22,433 nucleotides of DNA from Bergeyella zoohelcum. Lineage in GTDB: Bacteria > Bacteroidota > Bacteroidia > Flavobacteriales > Weeksellaceae. The translations under genes and the position numbers were made by a program. Within the stretch, counting starts at the first letter, position 1; each line of letters begins with the position of its first letter. Shown here piece by piece: positions 7,217-14,911 of the stretch. The notes beneath the pieces were generated by a model. That model was not told where the DNA came from. It saw only the letters and a program-made list of their open reading frames with translations, and did no database searches. The stretch covers positions 1-22,433 of the forward strand of contig JAUNHO010000003.1 of the NCBI GenBank assembly GCA_030523905.1, given 5' to 3'.

Positions 7217-7632
7217 GGGAAATCGGTGTTTATCTTTGTCCATTTTCGGTGTAAAAGAAAGCCCAGCCACAGCCCAAAAGTATTGAGAAGCAAATCATCT
7301 ACATCAAAAACACCTCTTCTTGCAAAATACTGCACGGCCTCTATAACAACCATCACGGAAAGAAAATGAATAACAAGCGTCTTGAAATTTGCCCACTTGG
7401 GATTAAGCCAAGACAAAGCACCAAACGGCATAAACATAATAATATTCCCTAAAATATTGATAATAATACTTTTCAGCGAGTATGAGTTTTTCACAAATTC
7501 AAATGTAGAAACTATGGGCATTAGCCTCACTATATGCTCCGAATATTGCTCTCTACCAAAGGCAAAAAACATCATATAAAGCAAAGCAAAAGCATAAGGC
7601 AGAATAATTATTTTGTAAAACTTCTCCATCAT
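7195..7632 (-). CDS. VanZ-like family membrane protein
   Basis: Small integral membrane protein of 145 residues with about four transmembrane helices. The region around LGNIIMFMPFGALSWL and the later EAVQYFARRGVFDVDDLLLNTFGLWLGFLL match the VanZ-like domain, especially the acidic EAxQ...R.FDxDDLxxNxxG pattern. VanZ of enterococci affects teicoplanin tolerance, but most family members are uncharacterised and no resistance role should be assumed. The first ATG is at 7632, followed directly by another at 7629; the frame extends upstream only through a TTG. A hairpin separates it from the peptidase gene upstream, and the reductase gene follows after 28 bp. Confidence 0.8.
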   Translation of the reverse strand: MMEKFYKIIILPYAFALLYMMFFAFGREQYSEHIVRLMPIVSTFEFVKNSYSLKSIIINILGNIIMFMPFGALSWLNPKWANFKTLVIHFLSVMVVIEAVQYFARRGVFDVDDLLLNTFGLWLGFLLHRKWTKINTDFPLFSSEK

Positions 7633-7660
7633 TACGAAATACACTAATCCCAAAACAAAC

Positions 7661-7691
7661 CCTCCTTATTTACAAATACGAAATAAGGAGG
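7661..7691 (-). terminator. Hairpin terminator after the S46 peptidase gene
   Basis: Perfect 11-bp stem (CCTCCTTATTT with AAATAAGGAGG) and a 9-nt loop. In the minus direction it is followed by a T-rich stretch (GTTTGTTTTG). It lies 24 nt past the peptidase stop and before the VanZ-like gene. Confidence 0.75.
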
Positions 7692-7714
7692 ATTTATTTA
7701 TATATATGAAAAAA

Positions 7715-9853
7715 TTATTTTACGATGGTCATTTCATCAAGAAGATGGTTTGCACCAGAGAGTTTGTCGATCACCCAAAGTACAAATCTAGAATCCACAT
7801 TGATGGTTTTTTGCCATTTTTCTTCAAATACGATGTCACCAGAAAGTGCCTCGGAGTTGCCATCAAACGCCAAACCGATGAGCTCTCCATTGCCGTTTAG
7901 GATTGGCGAACCAGAGTTACCGCCTGTGATGTCGTTATCGGAAAGGAAATTCACTGGCAGGTATCCCGCAGGGTCTGCGTACTGACCATAGTCTCTGTTT
8001 TTTGCCATTTCTAGAAGCTTTTCAGGGAGGTCAAACTCCTCATCGCCTTTTTTGTATTTCGCTACCATTCCATCAAGGTCGGTGTAGAAATTGTTTTTCA
8101 CGCCGTTGTAGTTTCTATCGGCACGGAAAGGTAGAGTCGTAACCTTACCATAGGTCATTCTCATCGTAGAGTTTGCATCTGGATAGAAATCTTTTTTCGG
8201 GTGAGACTTTCTCAGTCCATCAAAATAAAGTCTATTATTCTTGCTGAATTTTTCGTCTTCTGTGGTGTATTTAGAAGCTAACTCTCTAGAATCTGCAAGG
8301 TAAGCCGTAGCGAATTTTAGCAATTCGTCTTGTTCTAGTTTTGCTAAATCAGAGTTATTATTGATAAACGCTAATACAGAGTTTGCATTTGCAAAAATTG
8401 AGTTTTTAGCAATGGACGCTAGCTGTGCTGGGTTGGTATTTTTAAGAGTTTTTGAAGCCACCTCGCTGCTTACTTTTTCCTTATAAAGAGCCACCAAAGT
8501 CGCTAGCATCTCTTGTTCTAGCGCTGGGTTGAACTTCTCATACACGCTATTAACACGCGTTTCTATTTGCTTTTTCAGTTCTGCTTTTTTCGTTGCATCG
8601 GCTTCATTGATGTAAGATTTTAGCATTGCAGAAAGATTAACCGCATACGGAATATACTTCGCATTTCTGGTAAGCTGTGCCGCGTAGTTTCTCTCCACAC
8701 CTCTGGCATAAGTTGTGTTGTAGTAGCCTTTCATTTCGGCTAAAACATTAGAATAAAGGGCTTTATTCGCAGATTTATTTGCCCACTTTTGGAAGACTTT
8801 TTCTACTTTTTCTTTCCCTTGTATGGTTCCATTTTTCTTTACAGATTCTATGGTTCCTTGTCTGTTTTTCCAGTAGTTTGCCACAGAAGCGTATTGAGAC
8901 GCATAGTTGAGTTTCGTAGCTTGGTCGGCATCCATATACTTCTTCATTACATCCATAGCAATTTTGGAAGCCTCTACCCACGCTGGGTAATCTCTGTTGA
9001 TAAGTTGGTCAATCCCAAAGGAAGTCATAAATCGGTTCGTTCTACCTGGATAACCTACAATCATAGTATAATCGCCTGGTTTTATAGGTTTTAGGGAAAT
9101 CGGTAGATGGTGTTTAGGTTTCAGAGGAACATTATTTGGGGAGTATTCCGCTGGGTTTCCATTCGCATCAGCATAAACTCTGAAAACAGAGAAATCGCCC
9201 GTGTGTCTTGGCCACTCCCAGTTATCTGTATCACCACCGAATTTACCAATAGAATTAGGCGGAGTTCCTACCAAACGAACATCATTAAAATCTTGATAAA
9301 CAAAGTAATAAAACTCATTTCCGTTGAAGAAATCTTTTACAACTACGGTATATTTTCCGTTCTCAGAATTCTCCTGTTGGATTTTTTTATACTCCGCTTC
9401 TATAATGTTTTGTCTTTCCTTTGCAGATAGATTGTTGTTCAGCAAAGCGTTGATTCTCTTTGTAGCATCTCCCATTCTTACCAAAAATCTTACGGAAAGC
9501 CCTTTTGCAGGTAGTTCTTGGCTTCTATTCATTGCCCAAAAACCATTCGTAAGATAGTCGTGTTCTGGTGTAGAAAGAGCCGCGATATTCCCATATCCGC
9601 AATGGTGATTGGTAAATAGCAACCCTTCTTTGGAAACCATTTCAGCAGTACAGCCACCTCCAAACTGCACGATAGCGTCTTTTAGGCTGGAATTATTCAC
9701 CGAGTAGATTTCCTCTGGCGTTAGTTTCAGTCCTTTCTTTTGTAGGTCTTGCCCATTCAGTCTTTTGATGAGCATCATCAGCCACATTCCTTCATCTGCC
9801 TTCACTTGAAGAAAAGAAAGAAGAAAAGAGCATAACAAAACTATTCTTTTCAT
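7715..9853 (-). CDS. Secreted S46-family dipeptidyl-peptidase, DPP7 type
   Basis: Serine exopeptidase that removes N-terminal dipeptides from oligopeptides, expected in the periplasm or at the outer membrane and used for peptide nutrition. The 712-residue protein starts with a Sec signal peptide (cleavage probably near VKA-DEG). Chymotrypsin-fold motifs are TNHHCGYG with His83/84, the conserved DNWEWPRHTGDF segment that carries the acidic member, and GGNSGSP with the nucleophile Ser647. Gly665, 18 residues after the serine in AFDGN, stands where DPP11 enzymes have the arginine that selects Asp/Glu, so I infer DPP7-like preference for hydrophobic P1 residues. The length is also that of Porphyromonas DPP7. 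A weak -7-like TATTTTAG lies at 9877-9884. Confidence 0.93.
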   Translation of the reverse strand: MKRIVLLCSFLLSFLQVKADEGMWLMMLIKRLNGQDLQKKGLKLTPEEIYSVNNSSLKDAIVQFGGGCTAEMVSKEGLLFTNHHCGYGNIAALSTPEHDYLTNGFWAMNRSQELPAKGLSVRFLVRMGDATKRINALLNNNLSAKERQNIIEAEYKKIQQENSENGKYTVVVKDFFNGNEFYYFVYQDFNDVRLVGTPPNSIGKFGGDTDNWEWPRHTGDFSVFRVYADANGNPAEYSPNNVPLKPKHHLPISLKPIKPGDYTMIVGYPGRTNRFMTSFGIDQLINRDYPAWVEASKIAMDVMKKYMDADQATKLNYASQYASVANYWKNRQGTIESVKKNGTIQGKEKVEKVFQKWANKSANKALYSNVLAEMKGYYNTTYARGVERNYAAQLTRNAKYIPYAVNLSAMLKSYINEADATKKAELKKQIETRVNSVYEKFNPALEQEMLATLVALYKEKVSSEVASKTLKNTNPAQLASIAKNSIFANANSVLAFINNNSDLAKLEQDELLKFATAYLADSRELASKYTTEDEKFSKNNRLYFDGLRKSHPKKDFYPDANSTMRMTYGKVTTLPFRADRNYNGVKNNFYTDLDGMVAKYKKGDEEFDLPEKLLEMAKNRDYGQYADPAGYLPVNFLSDNDITGGNSGSPILNGNGELIGLAFDGNSEALSGDIVFEEKWQKTINVDSRFVLWVIDKLSGANHLLDEMTIVK

Positions 9854-10018
9854 AAAAATTAAAATTAATTAGGGTGCTAAAATACTAATTTTTAAGGAAA
9901 ATAAAGGCTTAAAACCTATAAAAATGAAATTTATAGCTAAAAATCTAGAATAATAAACCTCCACGAATGATTATTCCAATGCTTTTTGATTGGCTTTTCT
10001 CGTTCGGTTTTCTATTTG

Positions 10019-10026
10019 TATCTTTG
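10019..10026 (+). promoter_or_regulatory. Putative -7 element of the YkgJ-type gene (TATCTTTG)
   Basis: Exact TAnnTTTG match on the plus strand, with T-rich sequence and TTG triplets upstream, though none at the optimal spacing. It rules out starts upstream of about 10030 for the following gene and so supports a start at 10047. Confidence 0.5.
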
Positions 10027-10046
10027 CCGTTATTAAAAATGAAATT

Positions 10047-10535
10047 TTGGATTTAGAAGCCTACCGAAAAAAAGCGATACAAAAACAGAAAGAGCATAAA
10101 AAGGTTTTGGACAACCTAAAAAAGAAGCCACCGAAAAATTTAGATTATATAGTAGAAGACATTCATAATGAAGTATTTAGCAAAATTGATTGCCTAAAAT
10201 GTGCCAACTGCTGCAAGACCACAGGCCCTCTCTATACAGAAAAAGATATAGAGCGAATTGCGAAGCATCTCCGTATGAAACCAGCTGATTTTGAGGCAAA
10301 ATTCCTACAAGTAGATGAGGATAATGATAAAGTTTTGCAATCATTGCCTTGCTATTTTCTTGCGGAAGACAATACTTGTCTCATCTATGAAGTTCGCCCC
10401 AAAGCGTGTAGAGAATATCCGCATACGGATAGAAAAAAAATCTACCAAATCAACCATCTCACAATAAAAAATACCTTAATATGCCCTGCCGCTTATGAAT
10501 TTGTAGAAAAACTTTCAGAGAAGACACAAAAATAA
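10047..10535 (+). CDS. YkgJ-family cysteine-cluster (putative metal-binding) protein
   Basis: Cytoplasmic protein of 162 residues from a TTG start. The basic N-terminus (EAYRKKAIQKQKEHKK) precedes the family's cysteine pattern: CLKCANCC gives Cys49, 52, 55 and 56, PCYF and TCLIY give Cys102 and 111, KACREYPH gives Cys121 and ICPAAYE gives Cys146. This matches the putative zinc/iron-chelating domain family (YkgJ, formerly UPF0153), whose function is poorly known. Start choice: the frame is open upstream to 9990, but the -7 element at 10019-10026 implies a later start. The only ATG nearby (10039) is out of frame and leads to a stop after five codons. TTG 10047 gives MDLEAYRKK, as expected for the family. 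A one-base deletion at the original ATG is an alternative. Confidence 0.85.
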   Translation: MDLEAYRKKAIQKQKEHKKVLDNLKKKPPKNLDYIVEDIHNEVFSKIDCLKCANCCKTTGPLYTEKDIERIAKHLRMKPADFEAKFLQVDEDNDKVLQSLPCYFLAEDNTCLIYEVRPKACREYPHTDRKKIYQINHLTIKNTLICPAAYEFVEKLSEKTQK

Positions 10536-10562
10536 AAAGCATTGGAAATCAATGCCTTTTAT
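10535..10562 (+). terminator. Hairpin terminator of the YkgJ-type gene
   Basis: GCATTG (10539-10544) pairs with CAATGC (10550-10555) around a GAAAT loop. A short run of A before it and T after it extends the structure with one mismatch. It begins just past the stop. Confidence 0.6.
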
Positions 10563-10601
10563 CTGTCATTTTACTTTATATTACGATTACTAAATATCAT
10601 C

Positions 10602-10635
10602 AAAAAACGCCCAAAACCTTCATTTTGAGCGTTTT
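10602..10635 (-). terminator. Hairpin terminator of gdhA
   Basis: Arms at 10604-10616 and 10623-10635 form a stem with one mismatch around a 6-nt loop. In the minus direction it ends in a six-T run. It lies 8 nt past the gdhA stop and faces the terminator of the convergent gene. Confidence 0.75.
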
Positions 10636-10642
10636 AATATTT

Positions 10643-12001
10643 TTATACTACACCTTGTGCTAGCATAGCCTCTGCTACTTTTACGAATCCAGCAATGTTC
10701 GCTCCTTTCACATAGTTCACATAGCCATCTTCTTCTTTTCCGTAGTCTCTACAAGCCTTGTGGATACCTATCATAATCTCTTTTAATCTCGCATCTACCT
10801 CCTCGGAAGTCCAGTTGAGACGGATAGAGTTTTGGGTCATTTCAAGACCAGAAGTCGCTACACCACCAGCATTAGACGCTTTACCTGGGCTGAACAATAC
10901 TTTATTATCAAGGAAGTGATTGATAGCCTCCAAAGTAGATGGCATATTAGCCGCTTCTGTTACGCAGATTACACCATTCTCTACCAGTGTTTTAGCATCT
11001 TCAAAATCTAGTTCGTTTTGTGTAGCGGCAGGAATAGCCACATCACATTTTACTTCCCAAGGGCGTTTTCCAGCGAAGAATTTTGCTTCTGGATATTTCT
11101 TCACATAGTCTTCCGCTCTATTGTTTCCTGATGCTCTTAGTTCAAGTAAAAATTCTACTTTATCACCAGAAATACCAGCCTCGTCATACACATAACCATC
11201 TGGACCAGAGATAGTAACGACTTTACCGCCTAGTTCATTTACCTTTTTGATAACTCCCCAAGCCACATTTCCAAAACCTGAAACTGTGAAAGTTTTACCT
11301 TTGATTTCCTCTCCGATGGTTTTTAGCATCTGCTCACAGAAATACACCACGCCGTAGCCAGTAGCCTCTGGGCGAATCAATGAACCACCATAAGCCAATC
11401 CTTTACCAGTCAATACCCCAGTAAATTCATTTCTGATTTTCTTATACTGACCGAATAGATAACCGATTTCTCTAGCACCTACCCCTATATCTCCCGCAGG
11501 AACATCGGTCTCAGGACCAATATGCTTGCAAAGTTCCGTCATAAAGGCTTGGCAGAAACGCATAATTTCCATATCTGATTTACCCTGTGGGTCAAAATCC
11601 GAACCACCTTTACCTCCGCCCATAGGCAATGTAGTCAATGAATTTTTGAATACCTGCTCAAACGCCAAGAATTTCAACACAGAAAGATTCACCGTAGGGT
11701 GGAAACGAAGACCTCCTTTGTATGGGCCAATCGCAGAGTTCATCTGTATTCTGAAACCTCTATTAACTTGGATTTCCCCTTTATCATCTACCCACGGCAC
11801 TCGGAAGATTACCACTCTCTCTGCCTCTGCCATTCTTTCAAGAAGTTTTTTCCCTCTATACTCTGGTTTTGAAAGGATAAAAGGGATTACGGTAACTGCC
11901 ACTTCTTTTACTGCTTGTAAGAATTCTGGCTCATTTGGGTTTTTAGCTTCTATTCTCGCAACAAAATCTTCAATATGCTGCTCTACATTATAGTTTTCCA
12001 T
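10643..12001 (-). CDS. gdhA: NADP-type glutamate dehydrogenase
   Basis: Reversibly aminates 2-oxoglutarate to glutamate, and so assimilates ammonium in the cytoplasm. The 452-residue length and the hexameric small-GDH features fit the anabolic NADP-dependent branch: the substrate-binding segment YKGGLRFHP at residues 94-102, the catalytic region LPMGGGKGGSDFDP with Lys131, the DVPAGDIGVGAREIG stretch from 166, and the Rossmann motif GFGNVAWG in the second domain. Cofactor specificity is inferred from the family, not proven. It is a single gene with a well-spaced promoter (12021-12050) and its own terminator. Confidence 0.95.
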   Translation of the reverse strand: MENYNVEQHIEDFVARIEAKNPNEPEFLQAVKEVAVTVIPFILSKPEYRGKKLLERMAEAERVVIFRVPWVDDKGEIQVNRGFRIQMNSAIGPYKGGLRFHPTVNLSVLKFLAFEQVFKNSLTTLPMGGGKGGSDFDPQGKSDMEIMRFCQAFMTELCKHIGPETDVPAGDIGVGAREIGYLFGQYKKIRNEFTGVLTGKGLAYGGSLIRPEATGYGVVYFCEQMLKTIGEEIKGKTFTVSGFGNVAWGVIKKVNELGGKVVTISGPDGYVYDEAGISGDKVEFLLELRASGNNRAEDYVKKYPEAKFFAGKRPWEVKCDVAIPAATQNELDFEDAKTLVENGVICVTEAANMPSTLEAINHFLDNKVLFSPGKASNAGGVATSGLEMTQNSIRLNWTSEEVDARLKEIMIGIHKACRDYGKEEDGYVNYVKGANIAGFVKVAEAMLAQGVV

Positions 12002-12020
12002 ATTCGTAAAATTAATGCCA

Positions 12021-12050
12021 CAAATTTAATTTTTTTTTTCAATCCACCAA
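12021..12050 (-). promoter_or_regulatory. Promoter of gdhA (TTG-N19-TAAATTTG)
   Basis: Minus-strand TAAATTTG at 12021-12028 with TTG at 12048-12050, a spacer of 19 nt. Both elements match the Bacteroidota consensus. The -7 element ends 19 nt before the ATG. Confidence 0.7.
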
Positions 12051-12184
12051 GTTTTATTTTTATTTTTGATGAAAATTTATTTTATCTGTATTAATTTTTT
12101 GTTAAATTTATCAATTATCATTTTAGATTAAAGAAAAACAACCATAAGGCTAAAATTAATACATTCTCAAAAAAGGGATTTTCA

Positions 12185-13294
12185 TCAAATAACCTGAAAT
12201 TGTCTGCCCGAAAGTGAGCGTATGCACCCTAAAATCTCCATTTCTAATAAAATTGGGTGAATTTTATAGACTGGAATTTCCAAATTTTCTGCTAGGTCAT
12301 CTAGTGAAATCTGTGGATGCTGTTTTATATAATCGTATATTTTTTGCTGATTTTCAGATAGTTCTATTTTTACCTCATCATCAGGAAAAAGTTGCGGAAG
12401 TTTTACAGGAGATTCTTCTAAACCAAGGTCTTTTATCAATGAACTAACGGTAGCAATAGTCGCTGCTTTATTTTGCGAAATAATGAGATTACAGCCTTGG
12501 CTATATTTATCGGTTATTTTTCCTGGAAGTGCATAAACATCTCTATTATAGCTATTTGCAAAACCTACCGTACTGATAGAGCCACCTCCAAAAGCCGTCT
12601 CCACCACGATGGTCGTCATAGAAAGCCCCGCTACAATTCTATTTCTTTGTATAAAATGCTCTCTATCTGGTTTTTCCGAAGTATTAAATTCGGTAAAAAG
12701 ACAACCTCCATTTTCCAATATTTTCTCCGAAAGCACCTTGTTTTTAGATGGATAAAGCATATGAAAACCGTGTGCGAGAACGCCCGTAGTAGGAATATTA
12801 TTTTCCAACGATTGCTGATGAACTTCCGTATCTGCACCAAGGGCTAAACCACTTATTGTCTGTATATTATAATCTTTTGTCTCGGCTAAAAACTTACCAA
12901 TAAAATTTTTCCCATATGAAGTAAGGTTACGAGTCCCGACAATACTAATGGCGGTTTTGGACTGGTCAAAATTTCCTTTTTGGTAGAGAATCGCAGGGGC
13001 ATTTTCGCATTCAGCAAGTAATTTTGGCAAGTCTCCTAGGTGTTTTAGATTGACCTTGATATTATTGTTTTCGCAAAAAATCAGTTCTTTTTCTGCGAAT
13101 TTCAAATGTTCATCATTCCCTATTTCCTTTACTATTTTCTCACCGATGCCGTAGAGTTTCTGCAACTGATTCTTTGGTGTTTTCCAAATGTTTTGTGCGG
13201 AGCCTTCGGTCTGTATTAGCTTTTTGAAATAACCATCGCCTACCATACTGCAACGGCGGAGGGCTATGGAATAAAGATGCTCATCTGAAAACAT
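12185..13294 (-). CDS. dprA: DNA-processing protein DprA
   Basis: Binds incoming single-stranded DNA during natural transformation and loads RecA. The 369-residue protein from the ATG at 13294 has an N-terminal helix-hairpin-helix/SAM-like part (LYGIGEKIV from residue 47), the Rossmann-like DprA core with SIVGTRN (117-123), SGLALGAD (148-155), FIQRNRI (214-220) and ALPGK (255-259), and a C-terminal winged-helix domain (about 315-369). A longer frame runs up to 13438, but the extra 48 residues look like shadow sequence, the -7 element at 13311-13318 lies inside that extension, and the family starts at MFSDEHLYSIALRRC. It is divergent from the rhomboid gene. I see no clear terminator. Confidence 0.93.
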   Translation of the reverse strand: MFSDEHLYSIALRRCSMVGDGYFKKLIQTEGSAQNIWKTPKNQLQKLYGIGEKIVKEIGNDEHLKFAEKELIFCENNNIKVNLKHLGDLPKLLAECENAPAILYQKGNFDQSKTAISIVGTRNLTSYGKNFIGKFLAETKDYNIQTISGLALGADTEVHQQSLENNIPTTGVLAHGFHMLYPSKNKVLSEKILENGGCLFTEFNTSEKPDREHFIQRNRIVAGLSMTTIVVETAFGGGSISTVGFANSYNRDVYALPGKITDKYSQGCNLIISQNKAATIATVSSLIKDLGLEESPVKLPQLFPDDEVKIELSENQQKIYDYIKQHPQISLDDLAENLEIPVYKIHPILLEMEILGCIRSLSGRQFQVI

Positions 13295-13310
13295 ATTCTT
13301 AATTTTTGCC

Positions 13311-13318
13311 CAAAAGTA
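13311..13318 (-). promoter_or_regulatory. Putative -7 element of dprA (TACTTTTG)
   Basis: Exact TAnnTTTG match, ending 16 nt before the chosen ATG at 13294. It decides against the longer upstream start. Confidence 0.5.
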
Positions 13319-13418
13319 ATGAATAAAAGAGAAATAAGGAAATCCTGTTTGAGGTATTAATTTCCCTGCCATTATTTCCGTATTTTGATATTGGCAATGG
13401 ATTTGCCTAGACATTGCA

Positions 13419-14183
13419 ATGATGAAAAAATATAACATATCTTACCGAGCATTATTCTATCCTTTACTGATGCTCTCCGCAATGTGGTTGGGGTTTTTGC
13501 TTCAAAATAGTTTGAATTTAGACACTTGTATTGGAGGGATTATTCCGCTAACGCCAGAGGGTTTGAAAGGGGTGATTTTCAGTCCGCTCTTACACGGAAA
13601 TCTAGAACACATTATAGGAAATTCCCTACCGATGGCGGTGCTTTTGTTCCTTCTTTATCAGTTTTATCCGATGATTGCCAATAAAATCCTTACGATTGGC
13701 TGGCTCTCTACAGGAATGCTGATTTGGCTGATGCCTCCGCTGGATATTACCACTGGTGAGTTTTATTATTCGTGTGTCATTGGGGCGAGTGGCATCGTTT
13801 ATGTCTTGGCATTCTTCCTTTTTTTCAGTGGGATATTTCGGTGGAATACCAAGCTCGTAGCCATTAGCCTTTTGGTTGCCCTGTATTATGGAAGTTTGAT
13901 TTGGGGGATTTTCCCAGAGGAGCTTTTTTATCAGCTGGACGAACCTAGCCGTATCTCTTGGCAAGCCCATCTTTCAGGGGCGGTGGTCGGTGCGATTTTG
14001 GCGTTTTTATTTAGGAAAATAGGCGAAAAGCGTAGGAAATTCATTTGGGAATACCCTAATTATTATAGTGAAAAAGACGACAAACTTTGGCAAGACTATA
14101 AGGAAAAGTACCCAGCCGACTTCTACGAACTTCCGCAGAAAAAGACCGATGAAATCTGGGACTACCTGAATAGTTTGAGGTGA
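13419..14183 (+). CDS. Rhomboid-family intramembrane serine protease
   Basis: Multi-pass inner-membrane protease of 254 residues with about six transmembrane helices. Catalytic features are visible: Ser124 in the GASG motif and His184 in the AHLSGAVVG helix form the dyad, and His59, His64 and Asn68 in LLHGNLEHIIGNSLP match the conserved HxxxxHxxxN pattern of the family. A charged C-terminal tail of about 50 residues (FIWEYPNYYSEKDDK onward) is cytosolic by the positive-inside rule. Substrates are unknown. Two ATG codons are adjacent (13419 and 13422); either could be used. The start is 124 bp from the divergent dprA start, with only a one-mismatch -7 candidate (TGGATTTG) upstream. Confidence 0.9.
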   Translation: MMKKYNISYRALFYPLLMLSAMWLGFLLQNSLNLDTCIGGIIPLTPEGLKGVIFSPLLHGNLEHIIGNSLPMAVLLFLLYQFYPMIANKILTIGWLSTGMLIWLMPPLDITTGEFYYSCVIGASGIVYVLAFFLFFSGIFRWNTKLVAISLLVALYYGSLIWGIFPEELFYQLDEPSRISWQAHLSGAVVGAILAFLFRKIGEKRRKFIWEYPNYYSEKDDKLWQDYKEKYPADFYELPQKKTDEIWDYLNSLR

Positions 14184-14243
14184 AAGAAAGCCAATTCTAG
14201 TACCGATACTACCGATATGAAAAAAGATATAGAGGCTCTGCCC

Positions 14244-14348
14244 AAAAGCTCGCCTGCTTTTTGAAAAAGGTGGCGTGCGTTTCAAAAAAGCAGGCGTGGT
14301 TTTTAGAAAAGCAGGCGAGCTTTTGGGGAAACGCATTAGAGCGTTTTG
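14244..14348. repeat. Degenerate tandem array, five 21-nt units (array B)
   Basis: Units start at 14244, 14265, 14286, 14307 and 14328, each exactly 21 nt. Four begin AAAAG and most end in a T-tract; the cores are GC-rich and variable (CTCGCCTGC, GTGGCGTGCG, CAGGCGTGG, CAGGCGAGC, CGCATTAGAG). Units 1 and 4 are inverted copies: 14241-14261 is the perfect reverse complement of 14307-14327, with 45 nt between. Unit 5 folds as AAACGC/GCGTTT around a 6-nt loop. Period and edge pattern match array A at 5803-5886. It lies between the rhomboid gene and a terminator of the opposite strand. Confidence 0.8.
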
Positions 14349-14378
14349 TGAAAACCTATAAACGATTGCCCATAACAG

Positions 14379-14412
14379 AAAAAACGAACCCAATATTTTT
14401 ATTAGGTTCGTT
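14379..14412 (-). terminator. Hairpin terminator of the lipoprotein/pseudogene transcript
   Basis: AACGAACC (14383-14390) pairs with GGTTCGTT (14405-14412), extended by four A-T pairs after one mismatch. In the minus direction it runs into six T. It lies about 35 nt beyond the pseudogene stop and faces the rhomboid gene. Confidence 0.7.
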
Positions 14413-14446
14413 CGTTAATTCATCGGATAATGAGAAGATTTTTTTG

Positions 14447-14911
14447 CTATATTATGCCTTTCTCTTTGAGGTCGGCAATAAGTTTTCTTACATTCTTTCT
14501 ATTTCCAAACATCGTTTCAATCAGCAGAGCTTTATAAAGCTCTTTACCAGTCTCTGCCTCCACAATCGTCCATTTATAATATTGTTCCATTTCAAATATA
14601 ATAGGTTTTGAAAGTAAAATATACTTGGCTTTTGTTTCTCGGAGTTTATCTTTCAAATCATTAATATCATCAGAATTATTATTCAAAAGATAAACCTTGA
14701 TGTCGTTCTCGGCAAAGCCTTTTTCAAGTTCATCGGCTATATTTTGCGTTTGCCTTTAGGTATTACGAAAGGAGTAGGTAGTGATAACCATTTTCTTAAT
14801 GCTACCTTTCTTCAAAGAAGGGTCTGCTATGGAGTAAAAATCAACTCGTTGTGCATTGGCTTCTACTATGGAAGTGAGCAAAATGATGAATAAAGTAATA
14901 AAAGTTTTCAT
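14447..14911 (-). pseudogene. Secreted small protein gene interrupted by an in-frame TAA
   Basis: The frame from ATG 14911 encodes a signal peptide (MKTFITLFIILLTSIVEANA) and reads on to codon 51, where TAA (14758-14756) interrupts it. The same frame then continues for 102 codons to the stop at 14447-14449. No shift is needed, so one base change would restore a protein of about 154 residues. The part after the stop includes the helical segment DDINDLKDKLRETKAKYILL and a C-terminal RKLIADLKEKGII. The ATG overlaps the stop of the upstream lipoprotein gene (TAATG), which suggests translational coupling. The protein aligns by eye with that lipoprotein along its length, so it is probably a diverged tandem paralogue. 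Function unknown. Confidence 0.8.

Noticed and set aside
7195..7632. Glycopeptide resistance gene
   Set aside because: VanZ-like proteins are widespread membrane proteins; no vanHAX-type genes are nearby.
13295..13438. Longer N-terminus for DprA
   Set aside because: The extra 48 residues do not resemble the family, and the -7 element at 13311-13318 lies inside them.
3616..14911. Stop-codon reassignment explaining both interrupted genes
   Set aside because: One interruption is TAG and the other TAA, and both codons also end intact genes in this window (for example TAA in mnmA and TAG in the MIP18-family gene).
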